From positions 1,430,001 to 1,494,000 of the forward strand of contig NZ_AP014809.1 of the NCBI RefSeq assembly GCF_002355515.1: 64,000 bases of DNA, given 5' to 3'. The translations under genes and the position numbers were made by a program. The notes beneath the pieces are model-generated. The model searched no databases, was not told the origin of the DNA, and saw only the letters and a list, made by a program, of their open reading frames with translations. Shown piece after piece: positions 33,280 to 42,337 of this stretch (within the stretch, counting starts at the first letter, position 1; each line of letters opens with the position of its first letter). Source of the stretch: Methylorubrum populi. Its GTDB lineage: Bacteria; Pseudomonadota; Alphaproteobacteria; Rhizobiales; Beijerinckiaceae.

Positions 33280-34230
33280 ATGCCCCGGTTCCTCGCCCTC
33301 ACCGTCCGCCTCCTCGTCACGCTCGGGATGGTGGCGGTCGCCGTGGTCGTGGGCTTGGCGCTGTGGGACTACTACATGGAAGCCCCCTGGACCCGGGACG
33401 GGCGCGTGCGCGCCGACGTCGTCGCCGTCGCCCCCGACGTGTCGGGCCTCGTCACCGAAGTCCTGGTCCAGGACAACCAGATCGTGAAGCGCGGCGACGT
33501 GCTGTTCCGCATCGATCCCGACCGCTTTGCCCTCGCCCTGCGGCAGGCCGAGGCGATGGTCGCCGGCAAGCAGGCGACGATGGAGCAGGCGGCGGCCGAC
33601 TACGCCCGCTACGCGAAGCTCAGCGACGCCGCCGTGTCGCAGCAGAGGGTCGAGGCGGCCCGGGCGACCGACCTGGAGGCCAAGGCCGCCTACGGGCAGG
33701 CGATCGCCGACCGGGACTTGGCCAAGCTCAACCTCGAACGCTCCGCCGTGAAGGCCTCGGTCAATGGCCGCATCACCAACATGGAGTTGCGGCCCGGCGC
33801 CTACGTCACCACCGGCCGGGGCGTGATGGCGCTCATCGACAGCGATACGCTGCGGGTCGAGGGCTATTTCGAGGAGACCAAGCTGCCGCGCATCCATGTC
33901 GGGGACCCGGCCCGCATCCGGCTGATGGGTGAGAGCGCCACGCTGACGGGCCGGGTCGAGAGCTTCGCGGGCGGGATCGAGGACCGCGAGCGCACGGCCG
34001 GGTCCAACCTGCTCGCCAGCGTGAACCCGACCTTCGCCTGGGTGCGCCTCGCCCAGCGCATCCCGGTCCGGATCAAGCTCGACAGCGTCGCCGACGAGGT
34101 CCGGCTCGTCTCCGGCCGCACGGCGACCGTCGCGGTCGAGCCGGAGGGCGAGGCGCCGGGTTTCGACCTGTTCCGGTTCTGGCGCGGGGGGCCGGCCCCC
34201 GCCGCCCCTCCGCAGGATCGGACGCGCTGA
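33280..34230 (+). CDS. HlyD/AaeA-type periplasmic adaptor
   Basis: 316 aa with an N-terminal membrane anchor ('LLVTLGMVAVAVVVGLALWD'), a lipoyl half-motif ('APDVSGLVTEVLVQDNQIVK'), a short helical hairpin and the barrel ('GRITNMELRPGAYVTTGRGV', 'VEGYFEETKLPRIHVGDPAR'). It links the FUSC pump to an outer-membrane channel encoded elsewhere. It lies 48 bases after DUF1656 and closes the operon. Confidence 0.9.
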   Translation: MPRFLALTVRLLVTLGMVAVAVVVGLALWDYYMEAPWTRDGRVRADVVAVAPDVSGLVTEVLVQDNQIVKRGDVLFRIDPDRFALALRQAEAMVAGKQATMEQAAADYARYAKLSDAAVSQQRVEAARATDLEAKAAYGQAIADRDLAKLNLERSAVKASVNGRITNMELRPGAYVTTGRGVMALIDSDTLRVEGYFEETKLPRIHVGDPARIRLMGESATLTGRVESFAGGIEDRERTAGSNLLASVNPTFAWVRLAQRIPVRIKLDSVADEVRLVSGRTATVAVEPEGEAPGFDLFRFWRGGPAPAAPPQDRTR

Positions 34231-34359
34231 GGATCGGACGCGCTGAGGACCGGGCGAGCCGGAGGCGCCGCTTCGGGGATCCGCCTTCGGCCGGAACGCC
34301 GTGCGACGATGCCCGCCCTCGAGCCGGCCGCGTGGCGCGGCGCGAGGGGAGCGTGATCG

Positions 34360-34989
34360 TCAGTTGTCGGGAAGGCGGGTCCGGGGACGGTACCGCGGAA
34401 GGGTCCAGCCCAGGCGGAGGGAGACCGCCCGCAGGAGCAGGGCGACGAGAAAGCCGGAGCCGAGCGCGAGTTCCCGCGGCGCGCCGAGTGCGGCCAGGGC
34501 CACATAGGTGGCCGCACCGGCTCCCGCCGCCGAGGCGTAGATCTCCCGGCTGAGGATCACCGGACTGTCGCCCCCGAGGAGATCGCGGATGACGCCCCCG
34601 AAGGTCGCGGTCACCACGCCCATCACGACGGCCACGGCTCCGCTCGCTCCGGCCTGGATCGCCGTCTCGGCGCCGGCCACCGCGAAGAGCGCGAGGCCGA
34701 GGGCATCGAGCCGGATCAGGGCGCGATAGCGCGATTGCGGGATGTGCGCGACGAAGAACACGGCGCAGGAGACGACGAGGCACGCGAGGAGGTAGGCGGG
34801 CCGCTGCGTCCAGAAGACGGGCGATCCGAGCAGCAGGTCGCGCAGCGTCCCGCCCCCGATCCCCGTCGCGGTGCCCAGCACGGCGAAGCCGACGAAGTCC
34901 ATCGCCTTTCGGGAGGCCACGAGGGCTCCGGTGATCGTGAAGACGATCACCCCGAGCCAGTCCAGGGTCGCGGTCGCAGTCTCGAACAT
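34360..34989 (-). CDS. UPF0126/TRIC-type membrane protein, candidate glycine transporter
   Basis: 209 aa with seven hydrophobic segments in two repeats. Each repeat has a GGGxxRD motif ('GIGGGTLRDLLLGSPVFW' and 'ATFGGVIRDLLGGDSPVIL'), the hallmark of UPF0126 (bacterial TRIC-like, also described as a glycine-transporter domain). It lies 45 bases after the L,D-transpeptidase gene on the same strand. Both sit downstream of a glycine riboswitch, which supports a glycine-linked function. TRIC homologues are otherwise known as cation channels, so transport specificity is unproven. Confidence 0.85.
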   Translation of the reverse strand: MFETATATLDWLGVIVFTITGALVASRKAMDFVGFAVLGTATGIGGGTLRDLLLGSPVFWTQRPAYLLACLVVSCAVFFVAHIPQSRYRALIRLDALGLALFAVAGAETAIQAGASGAVAVVMGVVTATFGGVIRDLLGGDSPVILSREIYASAAGAGAATYVALAALGAPRELALGSGFLVALLLRAVSLRLGWTLPRYRPRTRLPDN

Positions 34990-35034
34990 CGTTCTCAGTC
35001 CAGCCGGGGATCCGGTTCGTCAGGGATTGCGGGG

Positions 35035-35766
35035 CTACCGGAAGAGCAGCACTTGGTTGTCGGCGCGGGAGGGGCCGTCCCACTCGCGCTGGACCATCAC
35101 CTCCGGCGGCGAGGACTTCACGACGACCGTCGTGCCGAGGGGAACCCGGCCGTACAGGTCGTGGATGTCCTCGTTGAGGAGACGGATGCAGCCCGAGGAA
35201 TCGGTGCCGCCGACGGTCCAGGGCTCGTTGGTGCCGTGGATGCGGTAGAGCGTGTCCCGCTCGCCCTGGTAGAGGTAGAGGGCACGGCAGCCGAGCGGAT
35301 TGTGGATGCCGGGCTCGACGTAGCGCGGGATGTCGGGCCGCCGCTTCAGCATGGCCGGCGTCGGGCGCCAGCCCGGCCATTTCGCCTTGCGTCTGACCAC
35401 CGCGACGCCCGACCACGTGAAGCCGGCCCGGCCCACCCCGATGCCGTAGCGCAGGGCCGTCCGGTCCTCGCGGACGAGGAAGAGGAAGCGCTGGTGCGTG
35501 TCGACGACCAGTGTCCCGGCGCGCTCGGGGCCGTCGTAATCCACGATCTGCCGGCGGAACGCCGCCGGAACGAGGGTCAGGTCGACCATCGGTACGTTGA
35601 AGGGCTCGTCCGGGATCTCGCCGATGAACCACGCGTCGCGGTTCGTGGCGGGATCGACGGGCTCCGGAGCCTTCGGGACCGGTTCGGCCTCCCAGAAGAA
35701 GGCGTGCGCGCGGGCCGGCGCGAGGATGGCGGCGGCGAGGAGGAGGGAGCGGCGGGTGGCCAGCAT
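35035..35766 (-). CDS. L,D-transpeptidase (YkuD domain)
   Basis: 243 aa from the ATG at 35766 (MLATRRSLLLAAA), an exported protein with a signal peptide ending near AHAFFW. The YkuD domain has 'LVVDTHQRFLFLVRED', 'IHNPLGCRALYLYQGERDTL', 'YRIHGTNEPWTVGG' and the catalytic 'DSSGCIRLLNEDI' with Cys; the usual His before Gly is Ser here. It makes 3-3 peptidoglycan cross-links or anchors lipoproteins in the periplasm. The gene is preceded on its strand by a tandem glycine riboswitch about 240 bases upstream. An in-frame extension to 35988 has no ribosome site. Confidence 0.9.
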   Translation of the reverse strand: MLATRRSLLLAAAILAPARAHAFFWEAEPVPKAPEPVDPATNRDAWFIGEIPDEPFNVPMVDLTLVPAAFRRQIVDYDGPERAGTLVVDTHQRFLFLVREDRTALRYGIGVGRAGFTWSGVAVVRRKAKWPGWRPTPAMLKRRPDIPRYVEPGIHNPLGCRALYLYQGERDTLYRIHGTNEPWTVGGTDSSGCIRLLNEDIHDLYGRVPLGTTVVVKSSPPEVMVQREWDGPSRADNQVLLFR

Positions 35767-35982
35767 CGTCGTGGCTCCAGTCGGTGGTTCGATGGTCCGA
35801 GCATCGCCGAGCCTGCCCGGCCGCGCGGGGGCGGTGTCCGGGCACGCGTCGGCATCCGGGCTCGAAGGACGAGCTTGCCGGCCGATCGGATCGCGAAGGG
35901 AAGAGGACCGTGGGCAGCCCCGCGTGGGGTGGCCTATGGAGCCGTCTAGGGGTCGGTCATCGCGCAGGCCTCCGGGGTCGCT

Positions 35983-36003
35983 CCGCACGCGCCTCGCGTG
36001 CGG
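35983..36003 (-). terminator. Strong hairpin just after the glycine riboswitch
   Basis: A perfect 9-bp GC-rich stem with a 3-base loop (CCGCACGCG-agg-CGCGTGCGG on the minus strand) starts a few bases after aptamer 2. No U-run follows, so it is not a classical intrinsic terminator. It could be part of the expression platform or block an antiterminator. Confidence 0.4.
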
Positions 36004-36006
36004 GCC

Positions 36007-36190
36007 CCCTCTGTCATCGGCCTGAGAGTTTCGCCCGGCCCCGAGCGGGGTCGCGACTTACACCATCGGCGGGAGCGTCCGCTCCGCTTTCCAGAGTGTT
36101 GAACGACGGGCGGTCCGGGGGCCTGAGAGTTTCCGGGGCGGTTGCTCCTTCGGCGGCCGGTTCACACCGGCTCTCTCCCGCTCGTCGCTG
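36007..36190 (-). ncRNA. Tandem glycine riboswitch
   Basis: Read on the minus strand, aptamer 1 (about 36190-36119) has gcGGGAGAG, then GCCGAAGGAGCAA and AAACTCTCAGGC. Aptamer 2 (about 36100-36007) has CTCTGGAAAGCGGAG, GCCGATGGTGTAAG and again AAACTCTCAGGC. These are the conserved cores of the gcvT-type glycine riboswitch, in its usual two-aptamer form. No gcvT gene follows. The next genes on that strand are the L,D-transpeptidase and the UPF0126 transporter. Confidence 0.92.
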
Positions 36191-36478
36191 ACTTGGCCGT
36201 TCTATCGCGGGAATCCGGGATTGACCAGGAAATTAGGTAGCTTGCGATCTATTTGGTGCGATACGACACATCATCGGTGGCCGATCGATGTGTCGGGCAG
36301 CAGGCGGAGGTGGCCAGGAGGTCACCGCGAGGGCCCGCCTGCGCCCGGCGCGCCGTTCGGCGCCCTTCGGAACCTTCGGCCCGGGTCGCGGGCTATCCGA
36401 AAGGGGCACGGGCGTGCGGCCTTGCATCCGCCGGAAGGGCCGCGGTCGCGAGGCGGCGAAGCGTGGAGCAACGCCGTT

Positions 36479-37501
36479 TTGGGCAATCGCGACATCATCG
36501 TCATCGGCGGCTCGTCCGGTGCCACCGTTCCGCTGAAGACGATCCTCGGAGCCCTGCCGCAGGACCTGCCGGCGGCGGTCTTCATCGTGCTGCATATTCC
36601 CGCGCGCAGCCTCGGCCTGCTCGCGACCGTCACCGCGGCCGTCTCCCACCTTCCGGTTCACCCCGCCGCCGACGGCATGGCGATCCGCACCGGCAACATC
36701 TACCTCGGCGTTCCCGATCATCACCTCATCCTCGACGAGGACCGGATCAGGCTCGGGCGCGGCCCGCGCGAGAACATGGCCCGGCCCTCGATCGATCCGC
36801 TGTTCCGCTCGGCGGCCGCGGTTTACGGCCCGCGGGTGATCGGGGTGCTTCTGAGCGGACTGCTCAACGACGGCGCGTCCGGTCTCGAAGCGATCAAGCG
36901 CTGCGGCGGCCTCACGCTCGTGCAGGATCCCGCCGAGGCGATCGCCGACGAGATGCCGCGCAGCGCCCTCTCGGTCATGGAGGTCGATCTCACCCTGTCC
37001 GCGGCCCGCATCGGCGACGTCCTCTCGGACCTCGTGCGCGACGCCCCCGGCCCGCGCCTGCCGGTTCCGGCCGAGATCCGGCTCGAGGTCGACATCGCCG
37101 CCGGGGAACGGATCGACAGCGACGTCCTGCGCCGTGTCGCCGACCCCTCGGCGATGTCCTGCCCGCATTGCGGCGGCGTCCTCTCGGAGATGCGGGAGGG
37201 CAAGCCGCTGCGCTTCCGCTGCCAGGTCGGCCACGCCTACACCGCCGAGGCGGTGGCCAAGATGCAGGAGGGCTCCATCGACGAGGCCCTGCGCGTCGCC
37301 CTGCGTATCATCGAGGAGCGGGCCGAACTGGTCCGGCGCATGGCCAGCGACGGACGCCGGGCCGGGCGTCCGGCCGTCAGCGAGATGTACGAGGAGCGCG
37401 CAGCCGAATACCGCCAATACGCCGACGTGATCCGCCGGGCCGTGCTCCAGACCCTGCCGTCACCGGAACCGGCAGACGGCGAGGGCGAGCAAGAGCCGTA
37501 G
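36479..37501 (+). CDS. CheB-type methylesterase without receiver domain
   Basis: 340 aa from a TTG at 36479 with ggag 10 bases upstream; longer frames lack a ribosome site. Residues 5-190 are a CheB catalytic domain with Ser in 'IVIGGSSGATVPLKTIL', His in 'FIVLHIPARSLG' and Asp in 'LLSGLLNDGASGLEAIKR'. The C-terminal 140 residues hold a CxxC pair ('MSCPHCGGVL') and 'FRCQVGHAYTAEAV', a zinc-ribbon-like tail followed by a helix, as seen in stand-alone CheB proteins of rhizobia. No CheA/CheW/MCP genes are near, so a role outside classical chemotaxis is likely. Confidence 0.85.
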   Translation: MGNRDIIVIGGSSGATVPLKTILGALPQDLPAAVFIVLHIPARSLGLLATVTAAVSHLPVHPAADGMAIRTGNIYLGVPDHHLILDEDRIRLGRGPRENMARPSIDPLFRSAAAVYGPRVIGVLLSGLLNDGASGLEAIKRCGGLTLVQDPAEAIADEMPRSALSVMEVDLTLSAARIGDVLSDLVRDAPGPRLPVPAEIRLEVDIAAGERIDSDVLRRVADPSAMSCPHCGGVLSEMREGKPLRFRCQVGHAYTAEAVAKMQEGSIDEALRVALRIIEERAELVRRMASDGRRAGRPAVSEMYEERAAEYRQYADVIRRAVLQTLPSPEPADGEGEQEP

Positions 37502-37565
37502 CATGGGCGCCCTCCCGCATCGGCCCCGCACCCGCCCGCGTCGGGACGCGGCCCCACCAGGGCAC

Positions 37566-37625
37566 ACGCCAAGACAGACGCCAAGACAGACGCCAAGACA
37601 CGCGCCACGACAGACGCCGAGATCC
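37566..37625 (+). repeat. 12-bp tandem repeat
   Basis: Five units of acgccaagacag, the last two degenerate, lie in the 282-base gap between the CheB gene and the sensor fusion. No frame with a ribosome site covers it. Confidence 0.7.
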
Positions 37626-37783
37626 CCGCAAAGCTCCCCGCGAAGGGAGGCGGCATCCGGCTCGACGAACGGCCCCTGCGCGTCATTTGAGACTGGTCAG
37701 CGCACGCTGCGTCGTCCTACAGGCTTGGCCGGAATGCGCCTGCGGGTGAGCAGCGGCAACTTGAGCGGCGGCTGGAGGCGGTG

Positions 37784-40700
37784 ATGGCGAGTTCCTCCGA
37801 AAACGGCGCCCCTCAAGGCGGCAAGCCGATCGTCGTCACCCTGTGCGCGTCGGCCGCGAACACCCGATCCCTCGTCCATCTCCTGCAGGAGCTGACGGCC
37901 CGGCCCGACACGGCCATCATCGTCGTGCTCCAGCACCGGGAATCGCTCGATGCGGCCGAATTCGGCCACGCGCTCAAGGCGGCCGGGCACGAACTGACCG
38001 CCATCGGGCAGAACATGCCGCTCGCTCCGGGCCGGGTCTACCTGCCCGACCCGAACGTCATCGTCGGCATCGAGGGCGACCACTTCCAGCTTCGTCCCGC
38101 CGAGCAGCGCTTCGGCGAGCGCGGCACGATCGACAGCTTCCTCGTCTCGCTCCTCGGCGAGATGGACGGGCGCACCATCTCGATCGTCCTGGCCGGGACC
38201 GGCTCGGACGGAACCCTCGGCTTCAAGGCCGTCAAGGAGATGGGCGGCATCGCGCTCGCGGAGGAGACCGAGGAGTCGAAATCCGGCGAGCTCGCCGCGA
38301 GCAACATCCCCGCCGCGCTGGCGGATGCCGTCCTGCCCATCGACCAGCTGGCCGAGCGGGTCCGGGCCAGCATCCACCAGCTCGGCTCGAAGCCCCCATC
38401 GGAGGCGCAGCTCGACGAGGCCGAGACCTCGTCGGTGCTGGCCAGCATCGCGGCGGTGCTGCGCAACAAGACCGGGCACGACTTCCACGGCTACAAGGAA
38501 GGCACCTTCATGCGCCGCGTCCAGAGGCGGATGCAGGTCGCCCAGATCAACGACAGCGCGGCCTACGTGGAACACCTGCGCTCGCAACCGGGCGAGGCGC
38601 AGGAACTCTTCAACGACCTGCTGATCGGCGTGACGCAGTTCTTCCGCGACGCCAAGGAGTTCGAGATTCTCGAACGCAGCGTGATCCCGAAGCTGTTCGA
38701 GGGAAAGACCCGCAGCGACCAGCTGAGGATCTGGATCATCGGGTGCTCGACGGGCGAGGAGGCCTACTCCTTCGGCATCCTGCTGCGCGAGCACATGGCG
38801 AACCTCGAGGAGGTGCCGCAGGTCCAGATCTTCGCGACCGATCTCGACGGCCGGGCGCTGGCGGCGGCGCGAGCGGCCCGCTACGCCGAGACGGTCGTGC
38901 GCGACGTCAGTCCCGAGCGGCTCGCGCGCTGGTTCGTGCGGGAGGGCAACACCTACTGCATCGTCAAGGAAGTGCGGGAGATGTGCATCTTCTCCCAGCA
39001 CAGCATCATCAAGGACCCGCCCTTCTCCCGCCTCGACCTCATCTCCTGCCGCAACCTGCTGATCTATCTCGACGCCGAGCTGCAGAGCCGCGTCATCCCG
39101 GTCTTCCACTTCGCCCTGAAACCGGAGGGCGTGCTGTTCCTCGGCAATTCCGAGAACGTCTCCCGCCACACCAACCTGTTCGCGCCGATCGAGCAGCGCT
39201 CGCGCATCTTCCGCCGGCTGGAGACGCATAGCCGGATCCTGCCCGACTTCCCCTTCGCCGTGTCGTCCCCGCGCTTCGAGCACCGGCAGACGTCGAGCCT
39301 GTCCGTGCGCGCCGTCGAACCCTCCCTGGCCCAGCGCGCCGAGCGCTTCGTGGAACGCTACACGCCGGCCTACGTGATCGTGGACGAGACGCACACGGTG
39401 CTGCACTTCTCCGGCCGGACCGGGCGCTACATCGATCCGGCCGGGGGCGCGGCCTCGCTCAATCTGCTGCAGCTGGTGCATCCCGACCTGCGCCTCGACC
39501 TGCGCTCGGCGCTCGTGCGCGCCACCGAGGACGGGCGGACGGTTCATCTTCCCAACCGGCGGATCGAGCAGGACGGACAGAGCCTGCTGGTCGATCTCGT
39601 GGTCGAGCCGGTGAAGGACACGGCCAACCCCGGCCGGCACTTCTTCGTGCTGTTCAAGGACGGAGGAGCGGCCGCCACCGACACGGTCGCGTCCCTGGCC
39701 TCGTCCCAGGATCAGCGCGACCGCATCCAGCAGCTCGAAACGGAGCTGCGCGAGAACAAGGACCGGCTGCAGGCCATCGCCGAGGAGGCGGAGAGCACGA
39801 ACGAGGAGCTGAAGGCCTCGAACGAGGAATACCAGTCGTTGAACGAGGAGTTGCAATCGGCCAACGAGGAGCTCCAGACCTCGAAGGAGGAGCTGCAATC
39901 GGTCAACGAGGAGCTCACCACGGTCAACGGCGAGCTCGGCCTGCGGGTGCAGGAGCTCGGCCGCACCAACCGCGACCTCAAGAACTTCCTCGAAAGCACG
40001 CAGATCGCGACCGTCTTCCTCGACAACGACCTGCGGGTGATGCGCTTCACGCCGGCCTCGGCGGAGCTGTTCCACCTCGTCGAATCGGATGCGGGCCGGC
40101 CCATCGCCCACATCAAGTCGCGCATCGCCTACGACGAGCTGCAGGAGGACGCCCGCCGCGTCCTGCGCACGCTCAACAGCTCGGAGCGCGAGATCGAGAA
40201 CCCGCAGACGGGCACCCGCTACATGGTCCGCATCCTGCCCTATCGCAGCGTCGACAATTTCATCGCCGGCGTGGTCATCACCTTCGTCGACATCACCGCG
40301 CGCAAGCAGGCCGAGGCGGCTTTGCGCGAGAGCGAGGAGCGCTTCCGCCAGTTCGCCGACGCTTCCTCGGACGTGCTCTGGATCCGCAACGCGCAGACGC
40401 TCGCGTTCGAATATGCCGGTCCGGCCTTCGAGACCCTGTACGGCGTCATTCTCCAGACCTCCGGGCAGGATCACCTGCGATCCTGGCTGAAGCTCATCGC
40501 GCGGGCCGACCGCGGGGAGGTGATCGACACCTTCCGCCAGGTGCGGGCGGGCGGGCGCGTGTCCCACATCTTCCGCATCCGCCGTCCGAGCGACGGCGAG
40601 GAGCGGTGGCTGGCCAACACCAACTTCCCGCTCTTCGACGAGAAGGGACAGGTGCACCGCATCGGCGGCATCACCTCCGACGTCACCGATGCCAAGCTCG

Positions 40701-41290
40701 CCACCGAGCGCCAGGACGTGCTCGTCAAGGAGCTGCAGCACCGCTCGCGCAACCTCCTCGGCGTGGTCACCTCGCTCGCGACCCGCACCGTCGGACAGGG
40801 GGTGCCGGTCGAGAACTTCACCACCCGGCTGAACGCCCTCGGGCGGGCCCAGGCCCTGCTCAGCCGATCGGGCAACGACACCGCCGAGGTCAGCGCCCTC
40901 GTTCACGCGGAACTGGCGGCCTATACCAGCGCGGCGTCCAAGCGCGTCACGGTCTCGGGGCCGAAGGTGCTGCTGACCTCGGAGCAGGTGCAGAACTTCG
41001 CCCTCGCCCTGCACGAACTGACCACCAACGCCGTCAAGTACGGCGCCCTGCACAACGATGCGGGGCGTCTCTCCGTGACCTGGGAGCGCATCCAGAACAG
41101 CGGCCGCGGGAAGCGCCTGGCGCTGAACTGGGTCGAGAGCGACATTCGCGTCGAGCCGCAATTCCTGGGCCGGCGCGGCTACGGGCGCGAGCTGATCGAG
41201 AACGCCCTCGCCTATGCGCTGCAGGGACGGACCGAATACAGGCTCGACCTCGACGGCGTGCGTTGCCGGATCGAGCTGCCCCTGAAGTAA
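37784..41290 (+). CDS. CheB-CheR-PAS-HWE histidine kinase fusion
   Basis: 1168 aa, starting at an ATG directly after a GTG (ggagg site upstream). Domains in order are CheB esterase (1-190; 'IVVLQHRES', 'VLAGTGSDGTLGF') and CheR methyltransferase (about 210-480; 'TQFFRDAKEF', 'CSTGEEAYSFGILLREHM', 'DLISCRNLLIYLD'). A Glu/Asn-rich coiled coil (640-720; 'NEELKASNEEYQSLNEELQS'), two PAS domains (730-960) and an HWE-type kinase (975-1168; H-box 'ELQHRSRNLLGVV', N-box 'HELTTNAVKYG') follow. Such proteins are cytoplasmic and act in stress or light signalling, often through PhyR-like or single-domain regulators. The response regulator gene 85 bases downstream is a candidate partner. Confidence 0.93.
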   Translation: MASSSENGAPQGGKPIVVTLCASAANTRSLVHLLQELTARPDTAIIVVLQHRESLDAAEFGHALKAAGHELTAIGQNMPLAPGRVYLPDPNVIVGIEGDHFQLRPAEQRFGERGTIDSFLVSLLGEMDGRTISIVLAGTGSDGTLGFKAVKEMGGIALAEETEESKSGELAASNIPAALADAVLPIDQLAERVRASIHQLGSKPPSEAQLDEAETSSVLASIAAVLRNKTGHDFHGYKEGTFMRRVQRRMQVAQINDSAAYVEHLRSQPGEAQELFNDLLIGVTQFFRDAKEFEILERSVIPKLFEGKTRSDQLRIWIIGCSTGEEAYSFGILLREHMANLEEVPQVQIFATDLDGRALAAARAARYAETVVRDVSPERLARWFVREGNTYCIVKEVREMCIFSQHSIIKDPPFSRLDLISCRNLLIYLDAELQSRVIPVFHFALKPEGVLFLGNSENVSRHTNLFAPIEQRSRIFRRLETHSRILPDFPFAVSSPRFEHRQTSSLSVRAVEPSLAQRAERFVERYTPAYVIVDETHTVLHFSGRTGRYIDPAGGAASLNLLQLVHPDLRLDLRSALVRATEDGRTVHLPNRRIEQDGQSLLVDLVVEPVKDTANPGRHFFVLFKDGGAAATDTVASLASSQDQRDRIQQLETELRENKDRLQAIAEEAESTNEELKASNEEYQSLNEELQSANEELQTSKEELQSVNEELTTVNGELGLRVQELGRTNRDLKNFLESTQIATVFLDNDLRVMRFTPASAELFHLVESDAGRPIAHIKSRIAYDELQEDARRVLRTLNSSEREIENPQTGTRYMVRILPYRSVDNFIAGVVITFVDITARKQAEAALRESEERFRQFADASSDVLWIRNAQTLAFEYAGPAFETLYGVILQTSGQDHLRSWLKLIARADRGEVIDTFRQVRAGGRVSHIFRIRRPSDGEERWLANTNFPLFDEKGQVHRIGGITSDVTDAKLATERQDVLVKELQHRSRNLLGVVTSLATRTVGQGVPVENFTTRLNALGRAQALLSRSGNDTAEVSALVHAELAAYTSAASKRVTVSGPKVLLTSEQVQNFALALHELTTNAVKYGALHNDAGRLSVTWERIQNSGRGKRLALNWVESDIRVEPQFLGRRGYGRELIENALAYALQGRTEYRLDLDGVRCRIELPLK

Positions 41291-41374
41291 TCCGGTAAGG
41301 GAATAACCTGGGAAAATTCGCTGCACCGGCGATGCGGATAGGTTTTGACAACCTCTTGCTGCGCCGGAGCCGTG

Positions 41375-41749
41375 ATGACCCCGCCGACCCTTCCCCTGTC
41401 AGGTCGCCGCATCCTCGTGGTCGAGGATGAGTATTTCATCGCGATCGAGATGGAGCGCTGGCTGCAGGAGGCCGGAGCCGAGGTCGCCGGCCCCGTTCCG
41501 GACGCGGAGCGGGCACTGGCCCTCATCGAGACGGAATCGCTCGATGCGGCCGTGCTCGATATCCATCTCGACGGCGAGCCGGCCTACGTCGTCGCCGACC
41601 GCCTCACCGAGCGCGGCGTGCCCTACCTGTTCGCCACGGGCGAGGTCAGGATCGCCGAGGGCTCGGATTACCGCTCGCACCCCGTCCTGGGCAAACCCAT
41701 CCTCGACGACGAATTGCTGCGAGCCGTGAGCCAGCTCATCGCCCACTGA
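41375..41749 (+). CDS. Single-domain response regulator
   Basis: 124 aa from the ATG at 41375. A lone receiver domain with the acidic pair in 'RILVVEDEYFIAIE', phospho-acceptor Asp in 'LDAAVLDIHLDGE' and conserved Lys in 'HPVLGKPILDDEL'. No output domain is present. It lies directly after the HWE kinase fusion on the same strand, so it probably takes phosphate from that kinase. Confidence 0.92.
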   Translation: MTPPTLPLSGRRILVVEDEYFIAIEMERWLQEAGAEVAGPVPDAERALALIETESLDAAVLDIHLDGEPAYVVADRLTERGVPYLFATGEVRIAEGSDYRSHPVLGKPILDDELLRAVSQLIAH

Positions 41750-41977
41750 GCCGGCGGCTGTCCTTCGCACGGACGAGCGGCCCCTCCGCGACCGTTCTGC
41801 GACGCACCGGCTTGCGGCTTTACCCGCCGGGATGCGAAGCTGCCGGTTGTGGACGATGTCCGCGGCCCGAGCGGGGGCTGCGAATCCGGGTGTCGAACGG
41901 CCCCGGATTGCCGTGCGCGATCCTCACAGGCTCACGCCCCGGAGACGATTCCCGACGCTCCGGCAAGGTGAAGCCCG

Positions 41978-42331
41978 ATGACCGAACCATGGACGAGCGC
42001 GGCTCTCGCGAGAGTCGAACAGACCACGCAGCTGGCATCGGAGATCCGCACGATCGTCGAACACACGAAGCTCATCATCGCCAGTTCGCGGGAGATCCTC
42101 GCCGCGCACGGCACACCGCATCCATCGACGCGTCCCCTGCCCGCTCGCTCGCCGAGGCCGCCGGACGCGCTCTGCGCCGCCTTCGACGCGCTGCTCGAGG
42201 CGGCGCGTCAGGCCGAGAAAGCCGGGGATCCCGACTTGTTCATCCTCATCGAGCGAGCCCTGCTCCAGGCCGGCGACTGCATGGAGCGGACGGCCTCGAC
42301 CCTCGCGCGCCGCGAGCCTCCCGTTCAGTAG
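41978..42331 (+). CDS. Hypothetical protein
   Basis: 117 aa with ribosome site aggtgaag 7 bases before the ATG. It is soluble and helical ('AALARVEQTTQLASEIRTIV', 'FDALLEAARQAEKAGDPDLF'), with a Pro-rich middle. I do not recognise the family. It ends 6 bases before the converging small gene. Confidence 0.6.
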   Translation: MTEPWTSAALARVEQTTQLASEIRTIVEHTKLIIASSREILAAHGTPHPSTRPLPARSPRPPDALCAAFDALLEAARQAEKAGDPDLFILIERALLQAGDCMERTASTLARREPPVQ

Positions 42332-42337
42332 GCCCGA

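Noticed and set aside
35767..35988. An N-terminal extension of the L,D-transpeptidase up to 35988
   Set aside because: The signal peptide starts at 35766, and the extension lies in the riboswitch leader without a ribosome site.
37566..37625. CRISPR array
   Set aside because: The units are contiguous 12-bp repeats without spacers. No cas genes are in the window.
37697..41326. A 1209-codon open frame antisense to the CheB-CheR kinase fusion
   Set aside because: It is a shadow of a high-GC gene on the other strand: no ribosome site, repetitive Arg/Glu/Leu/Gly-rich product and no domain.
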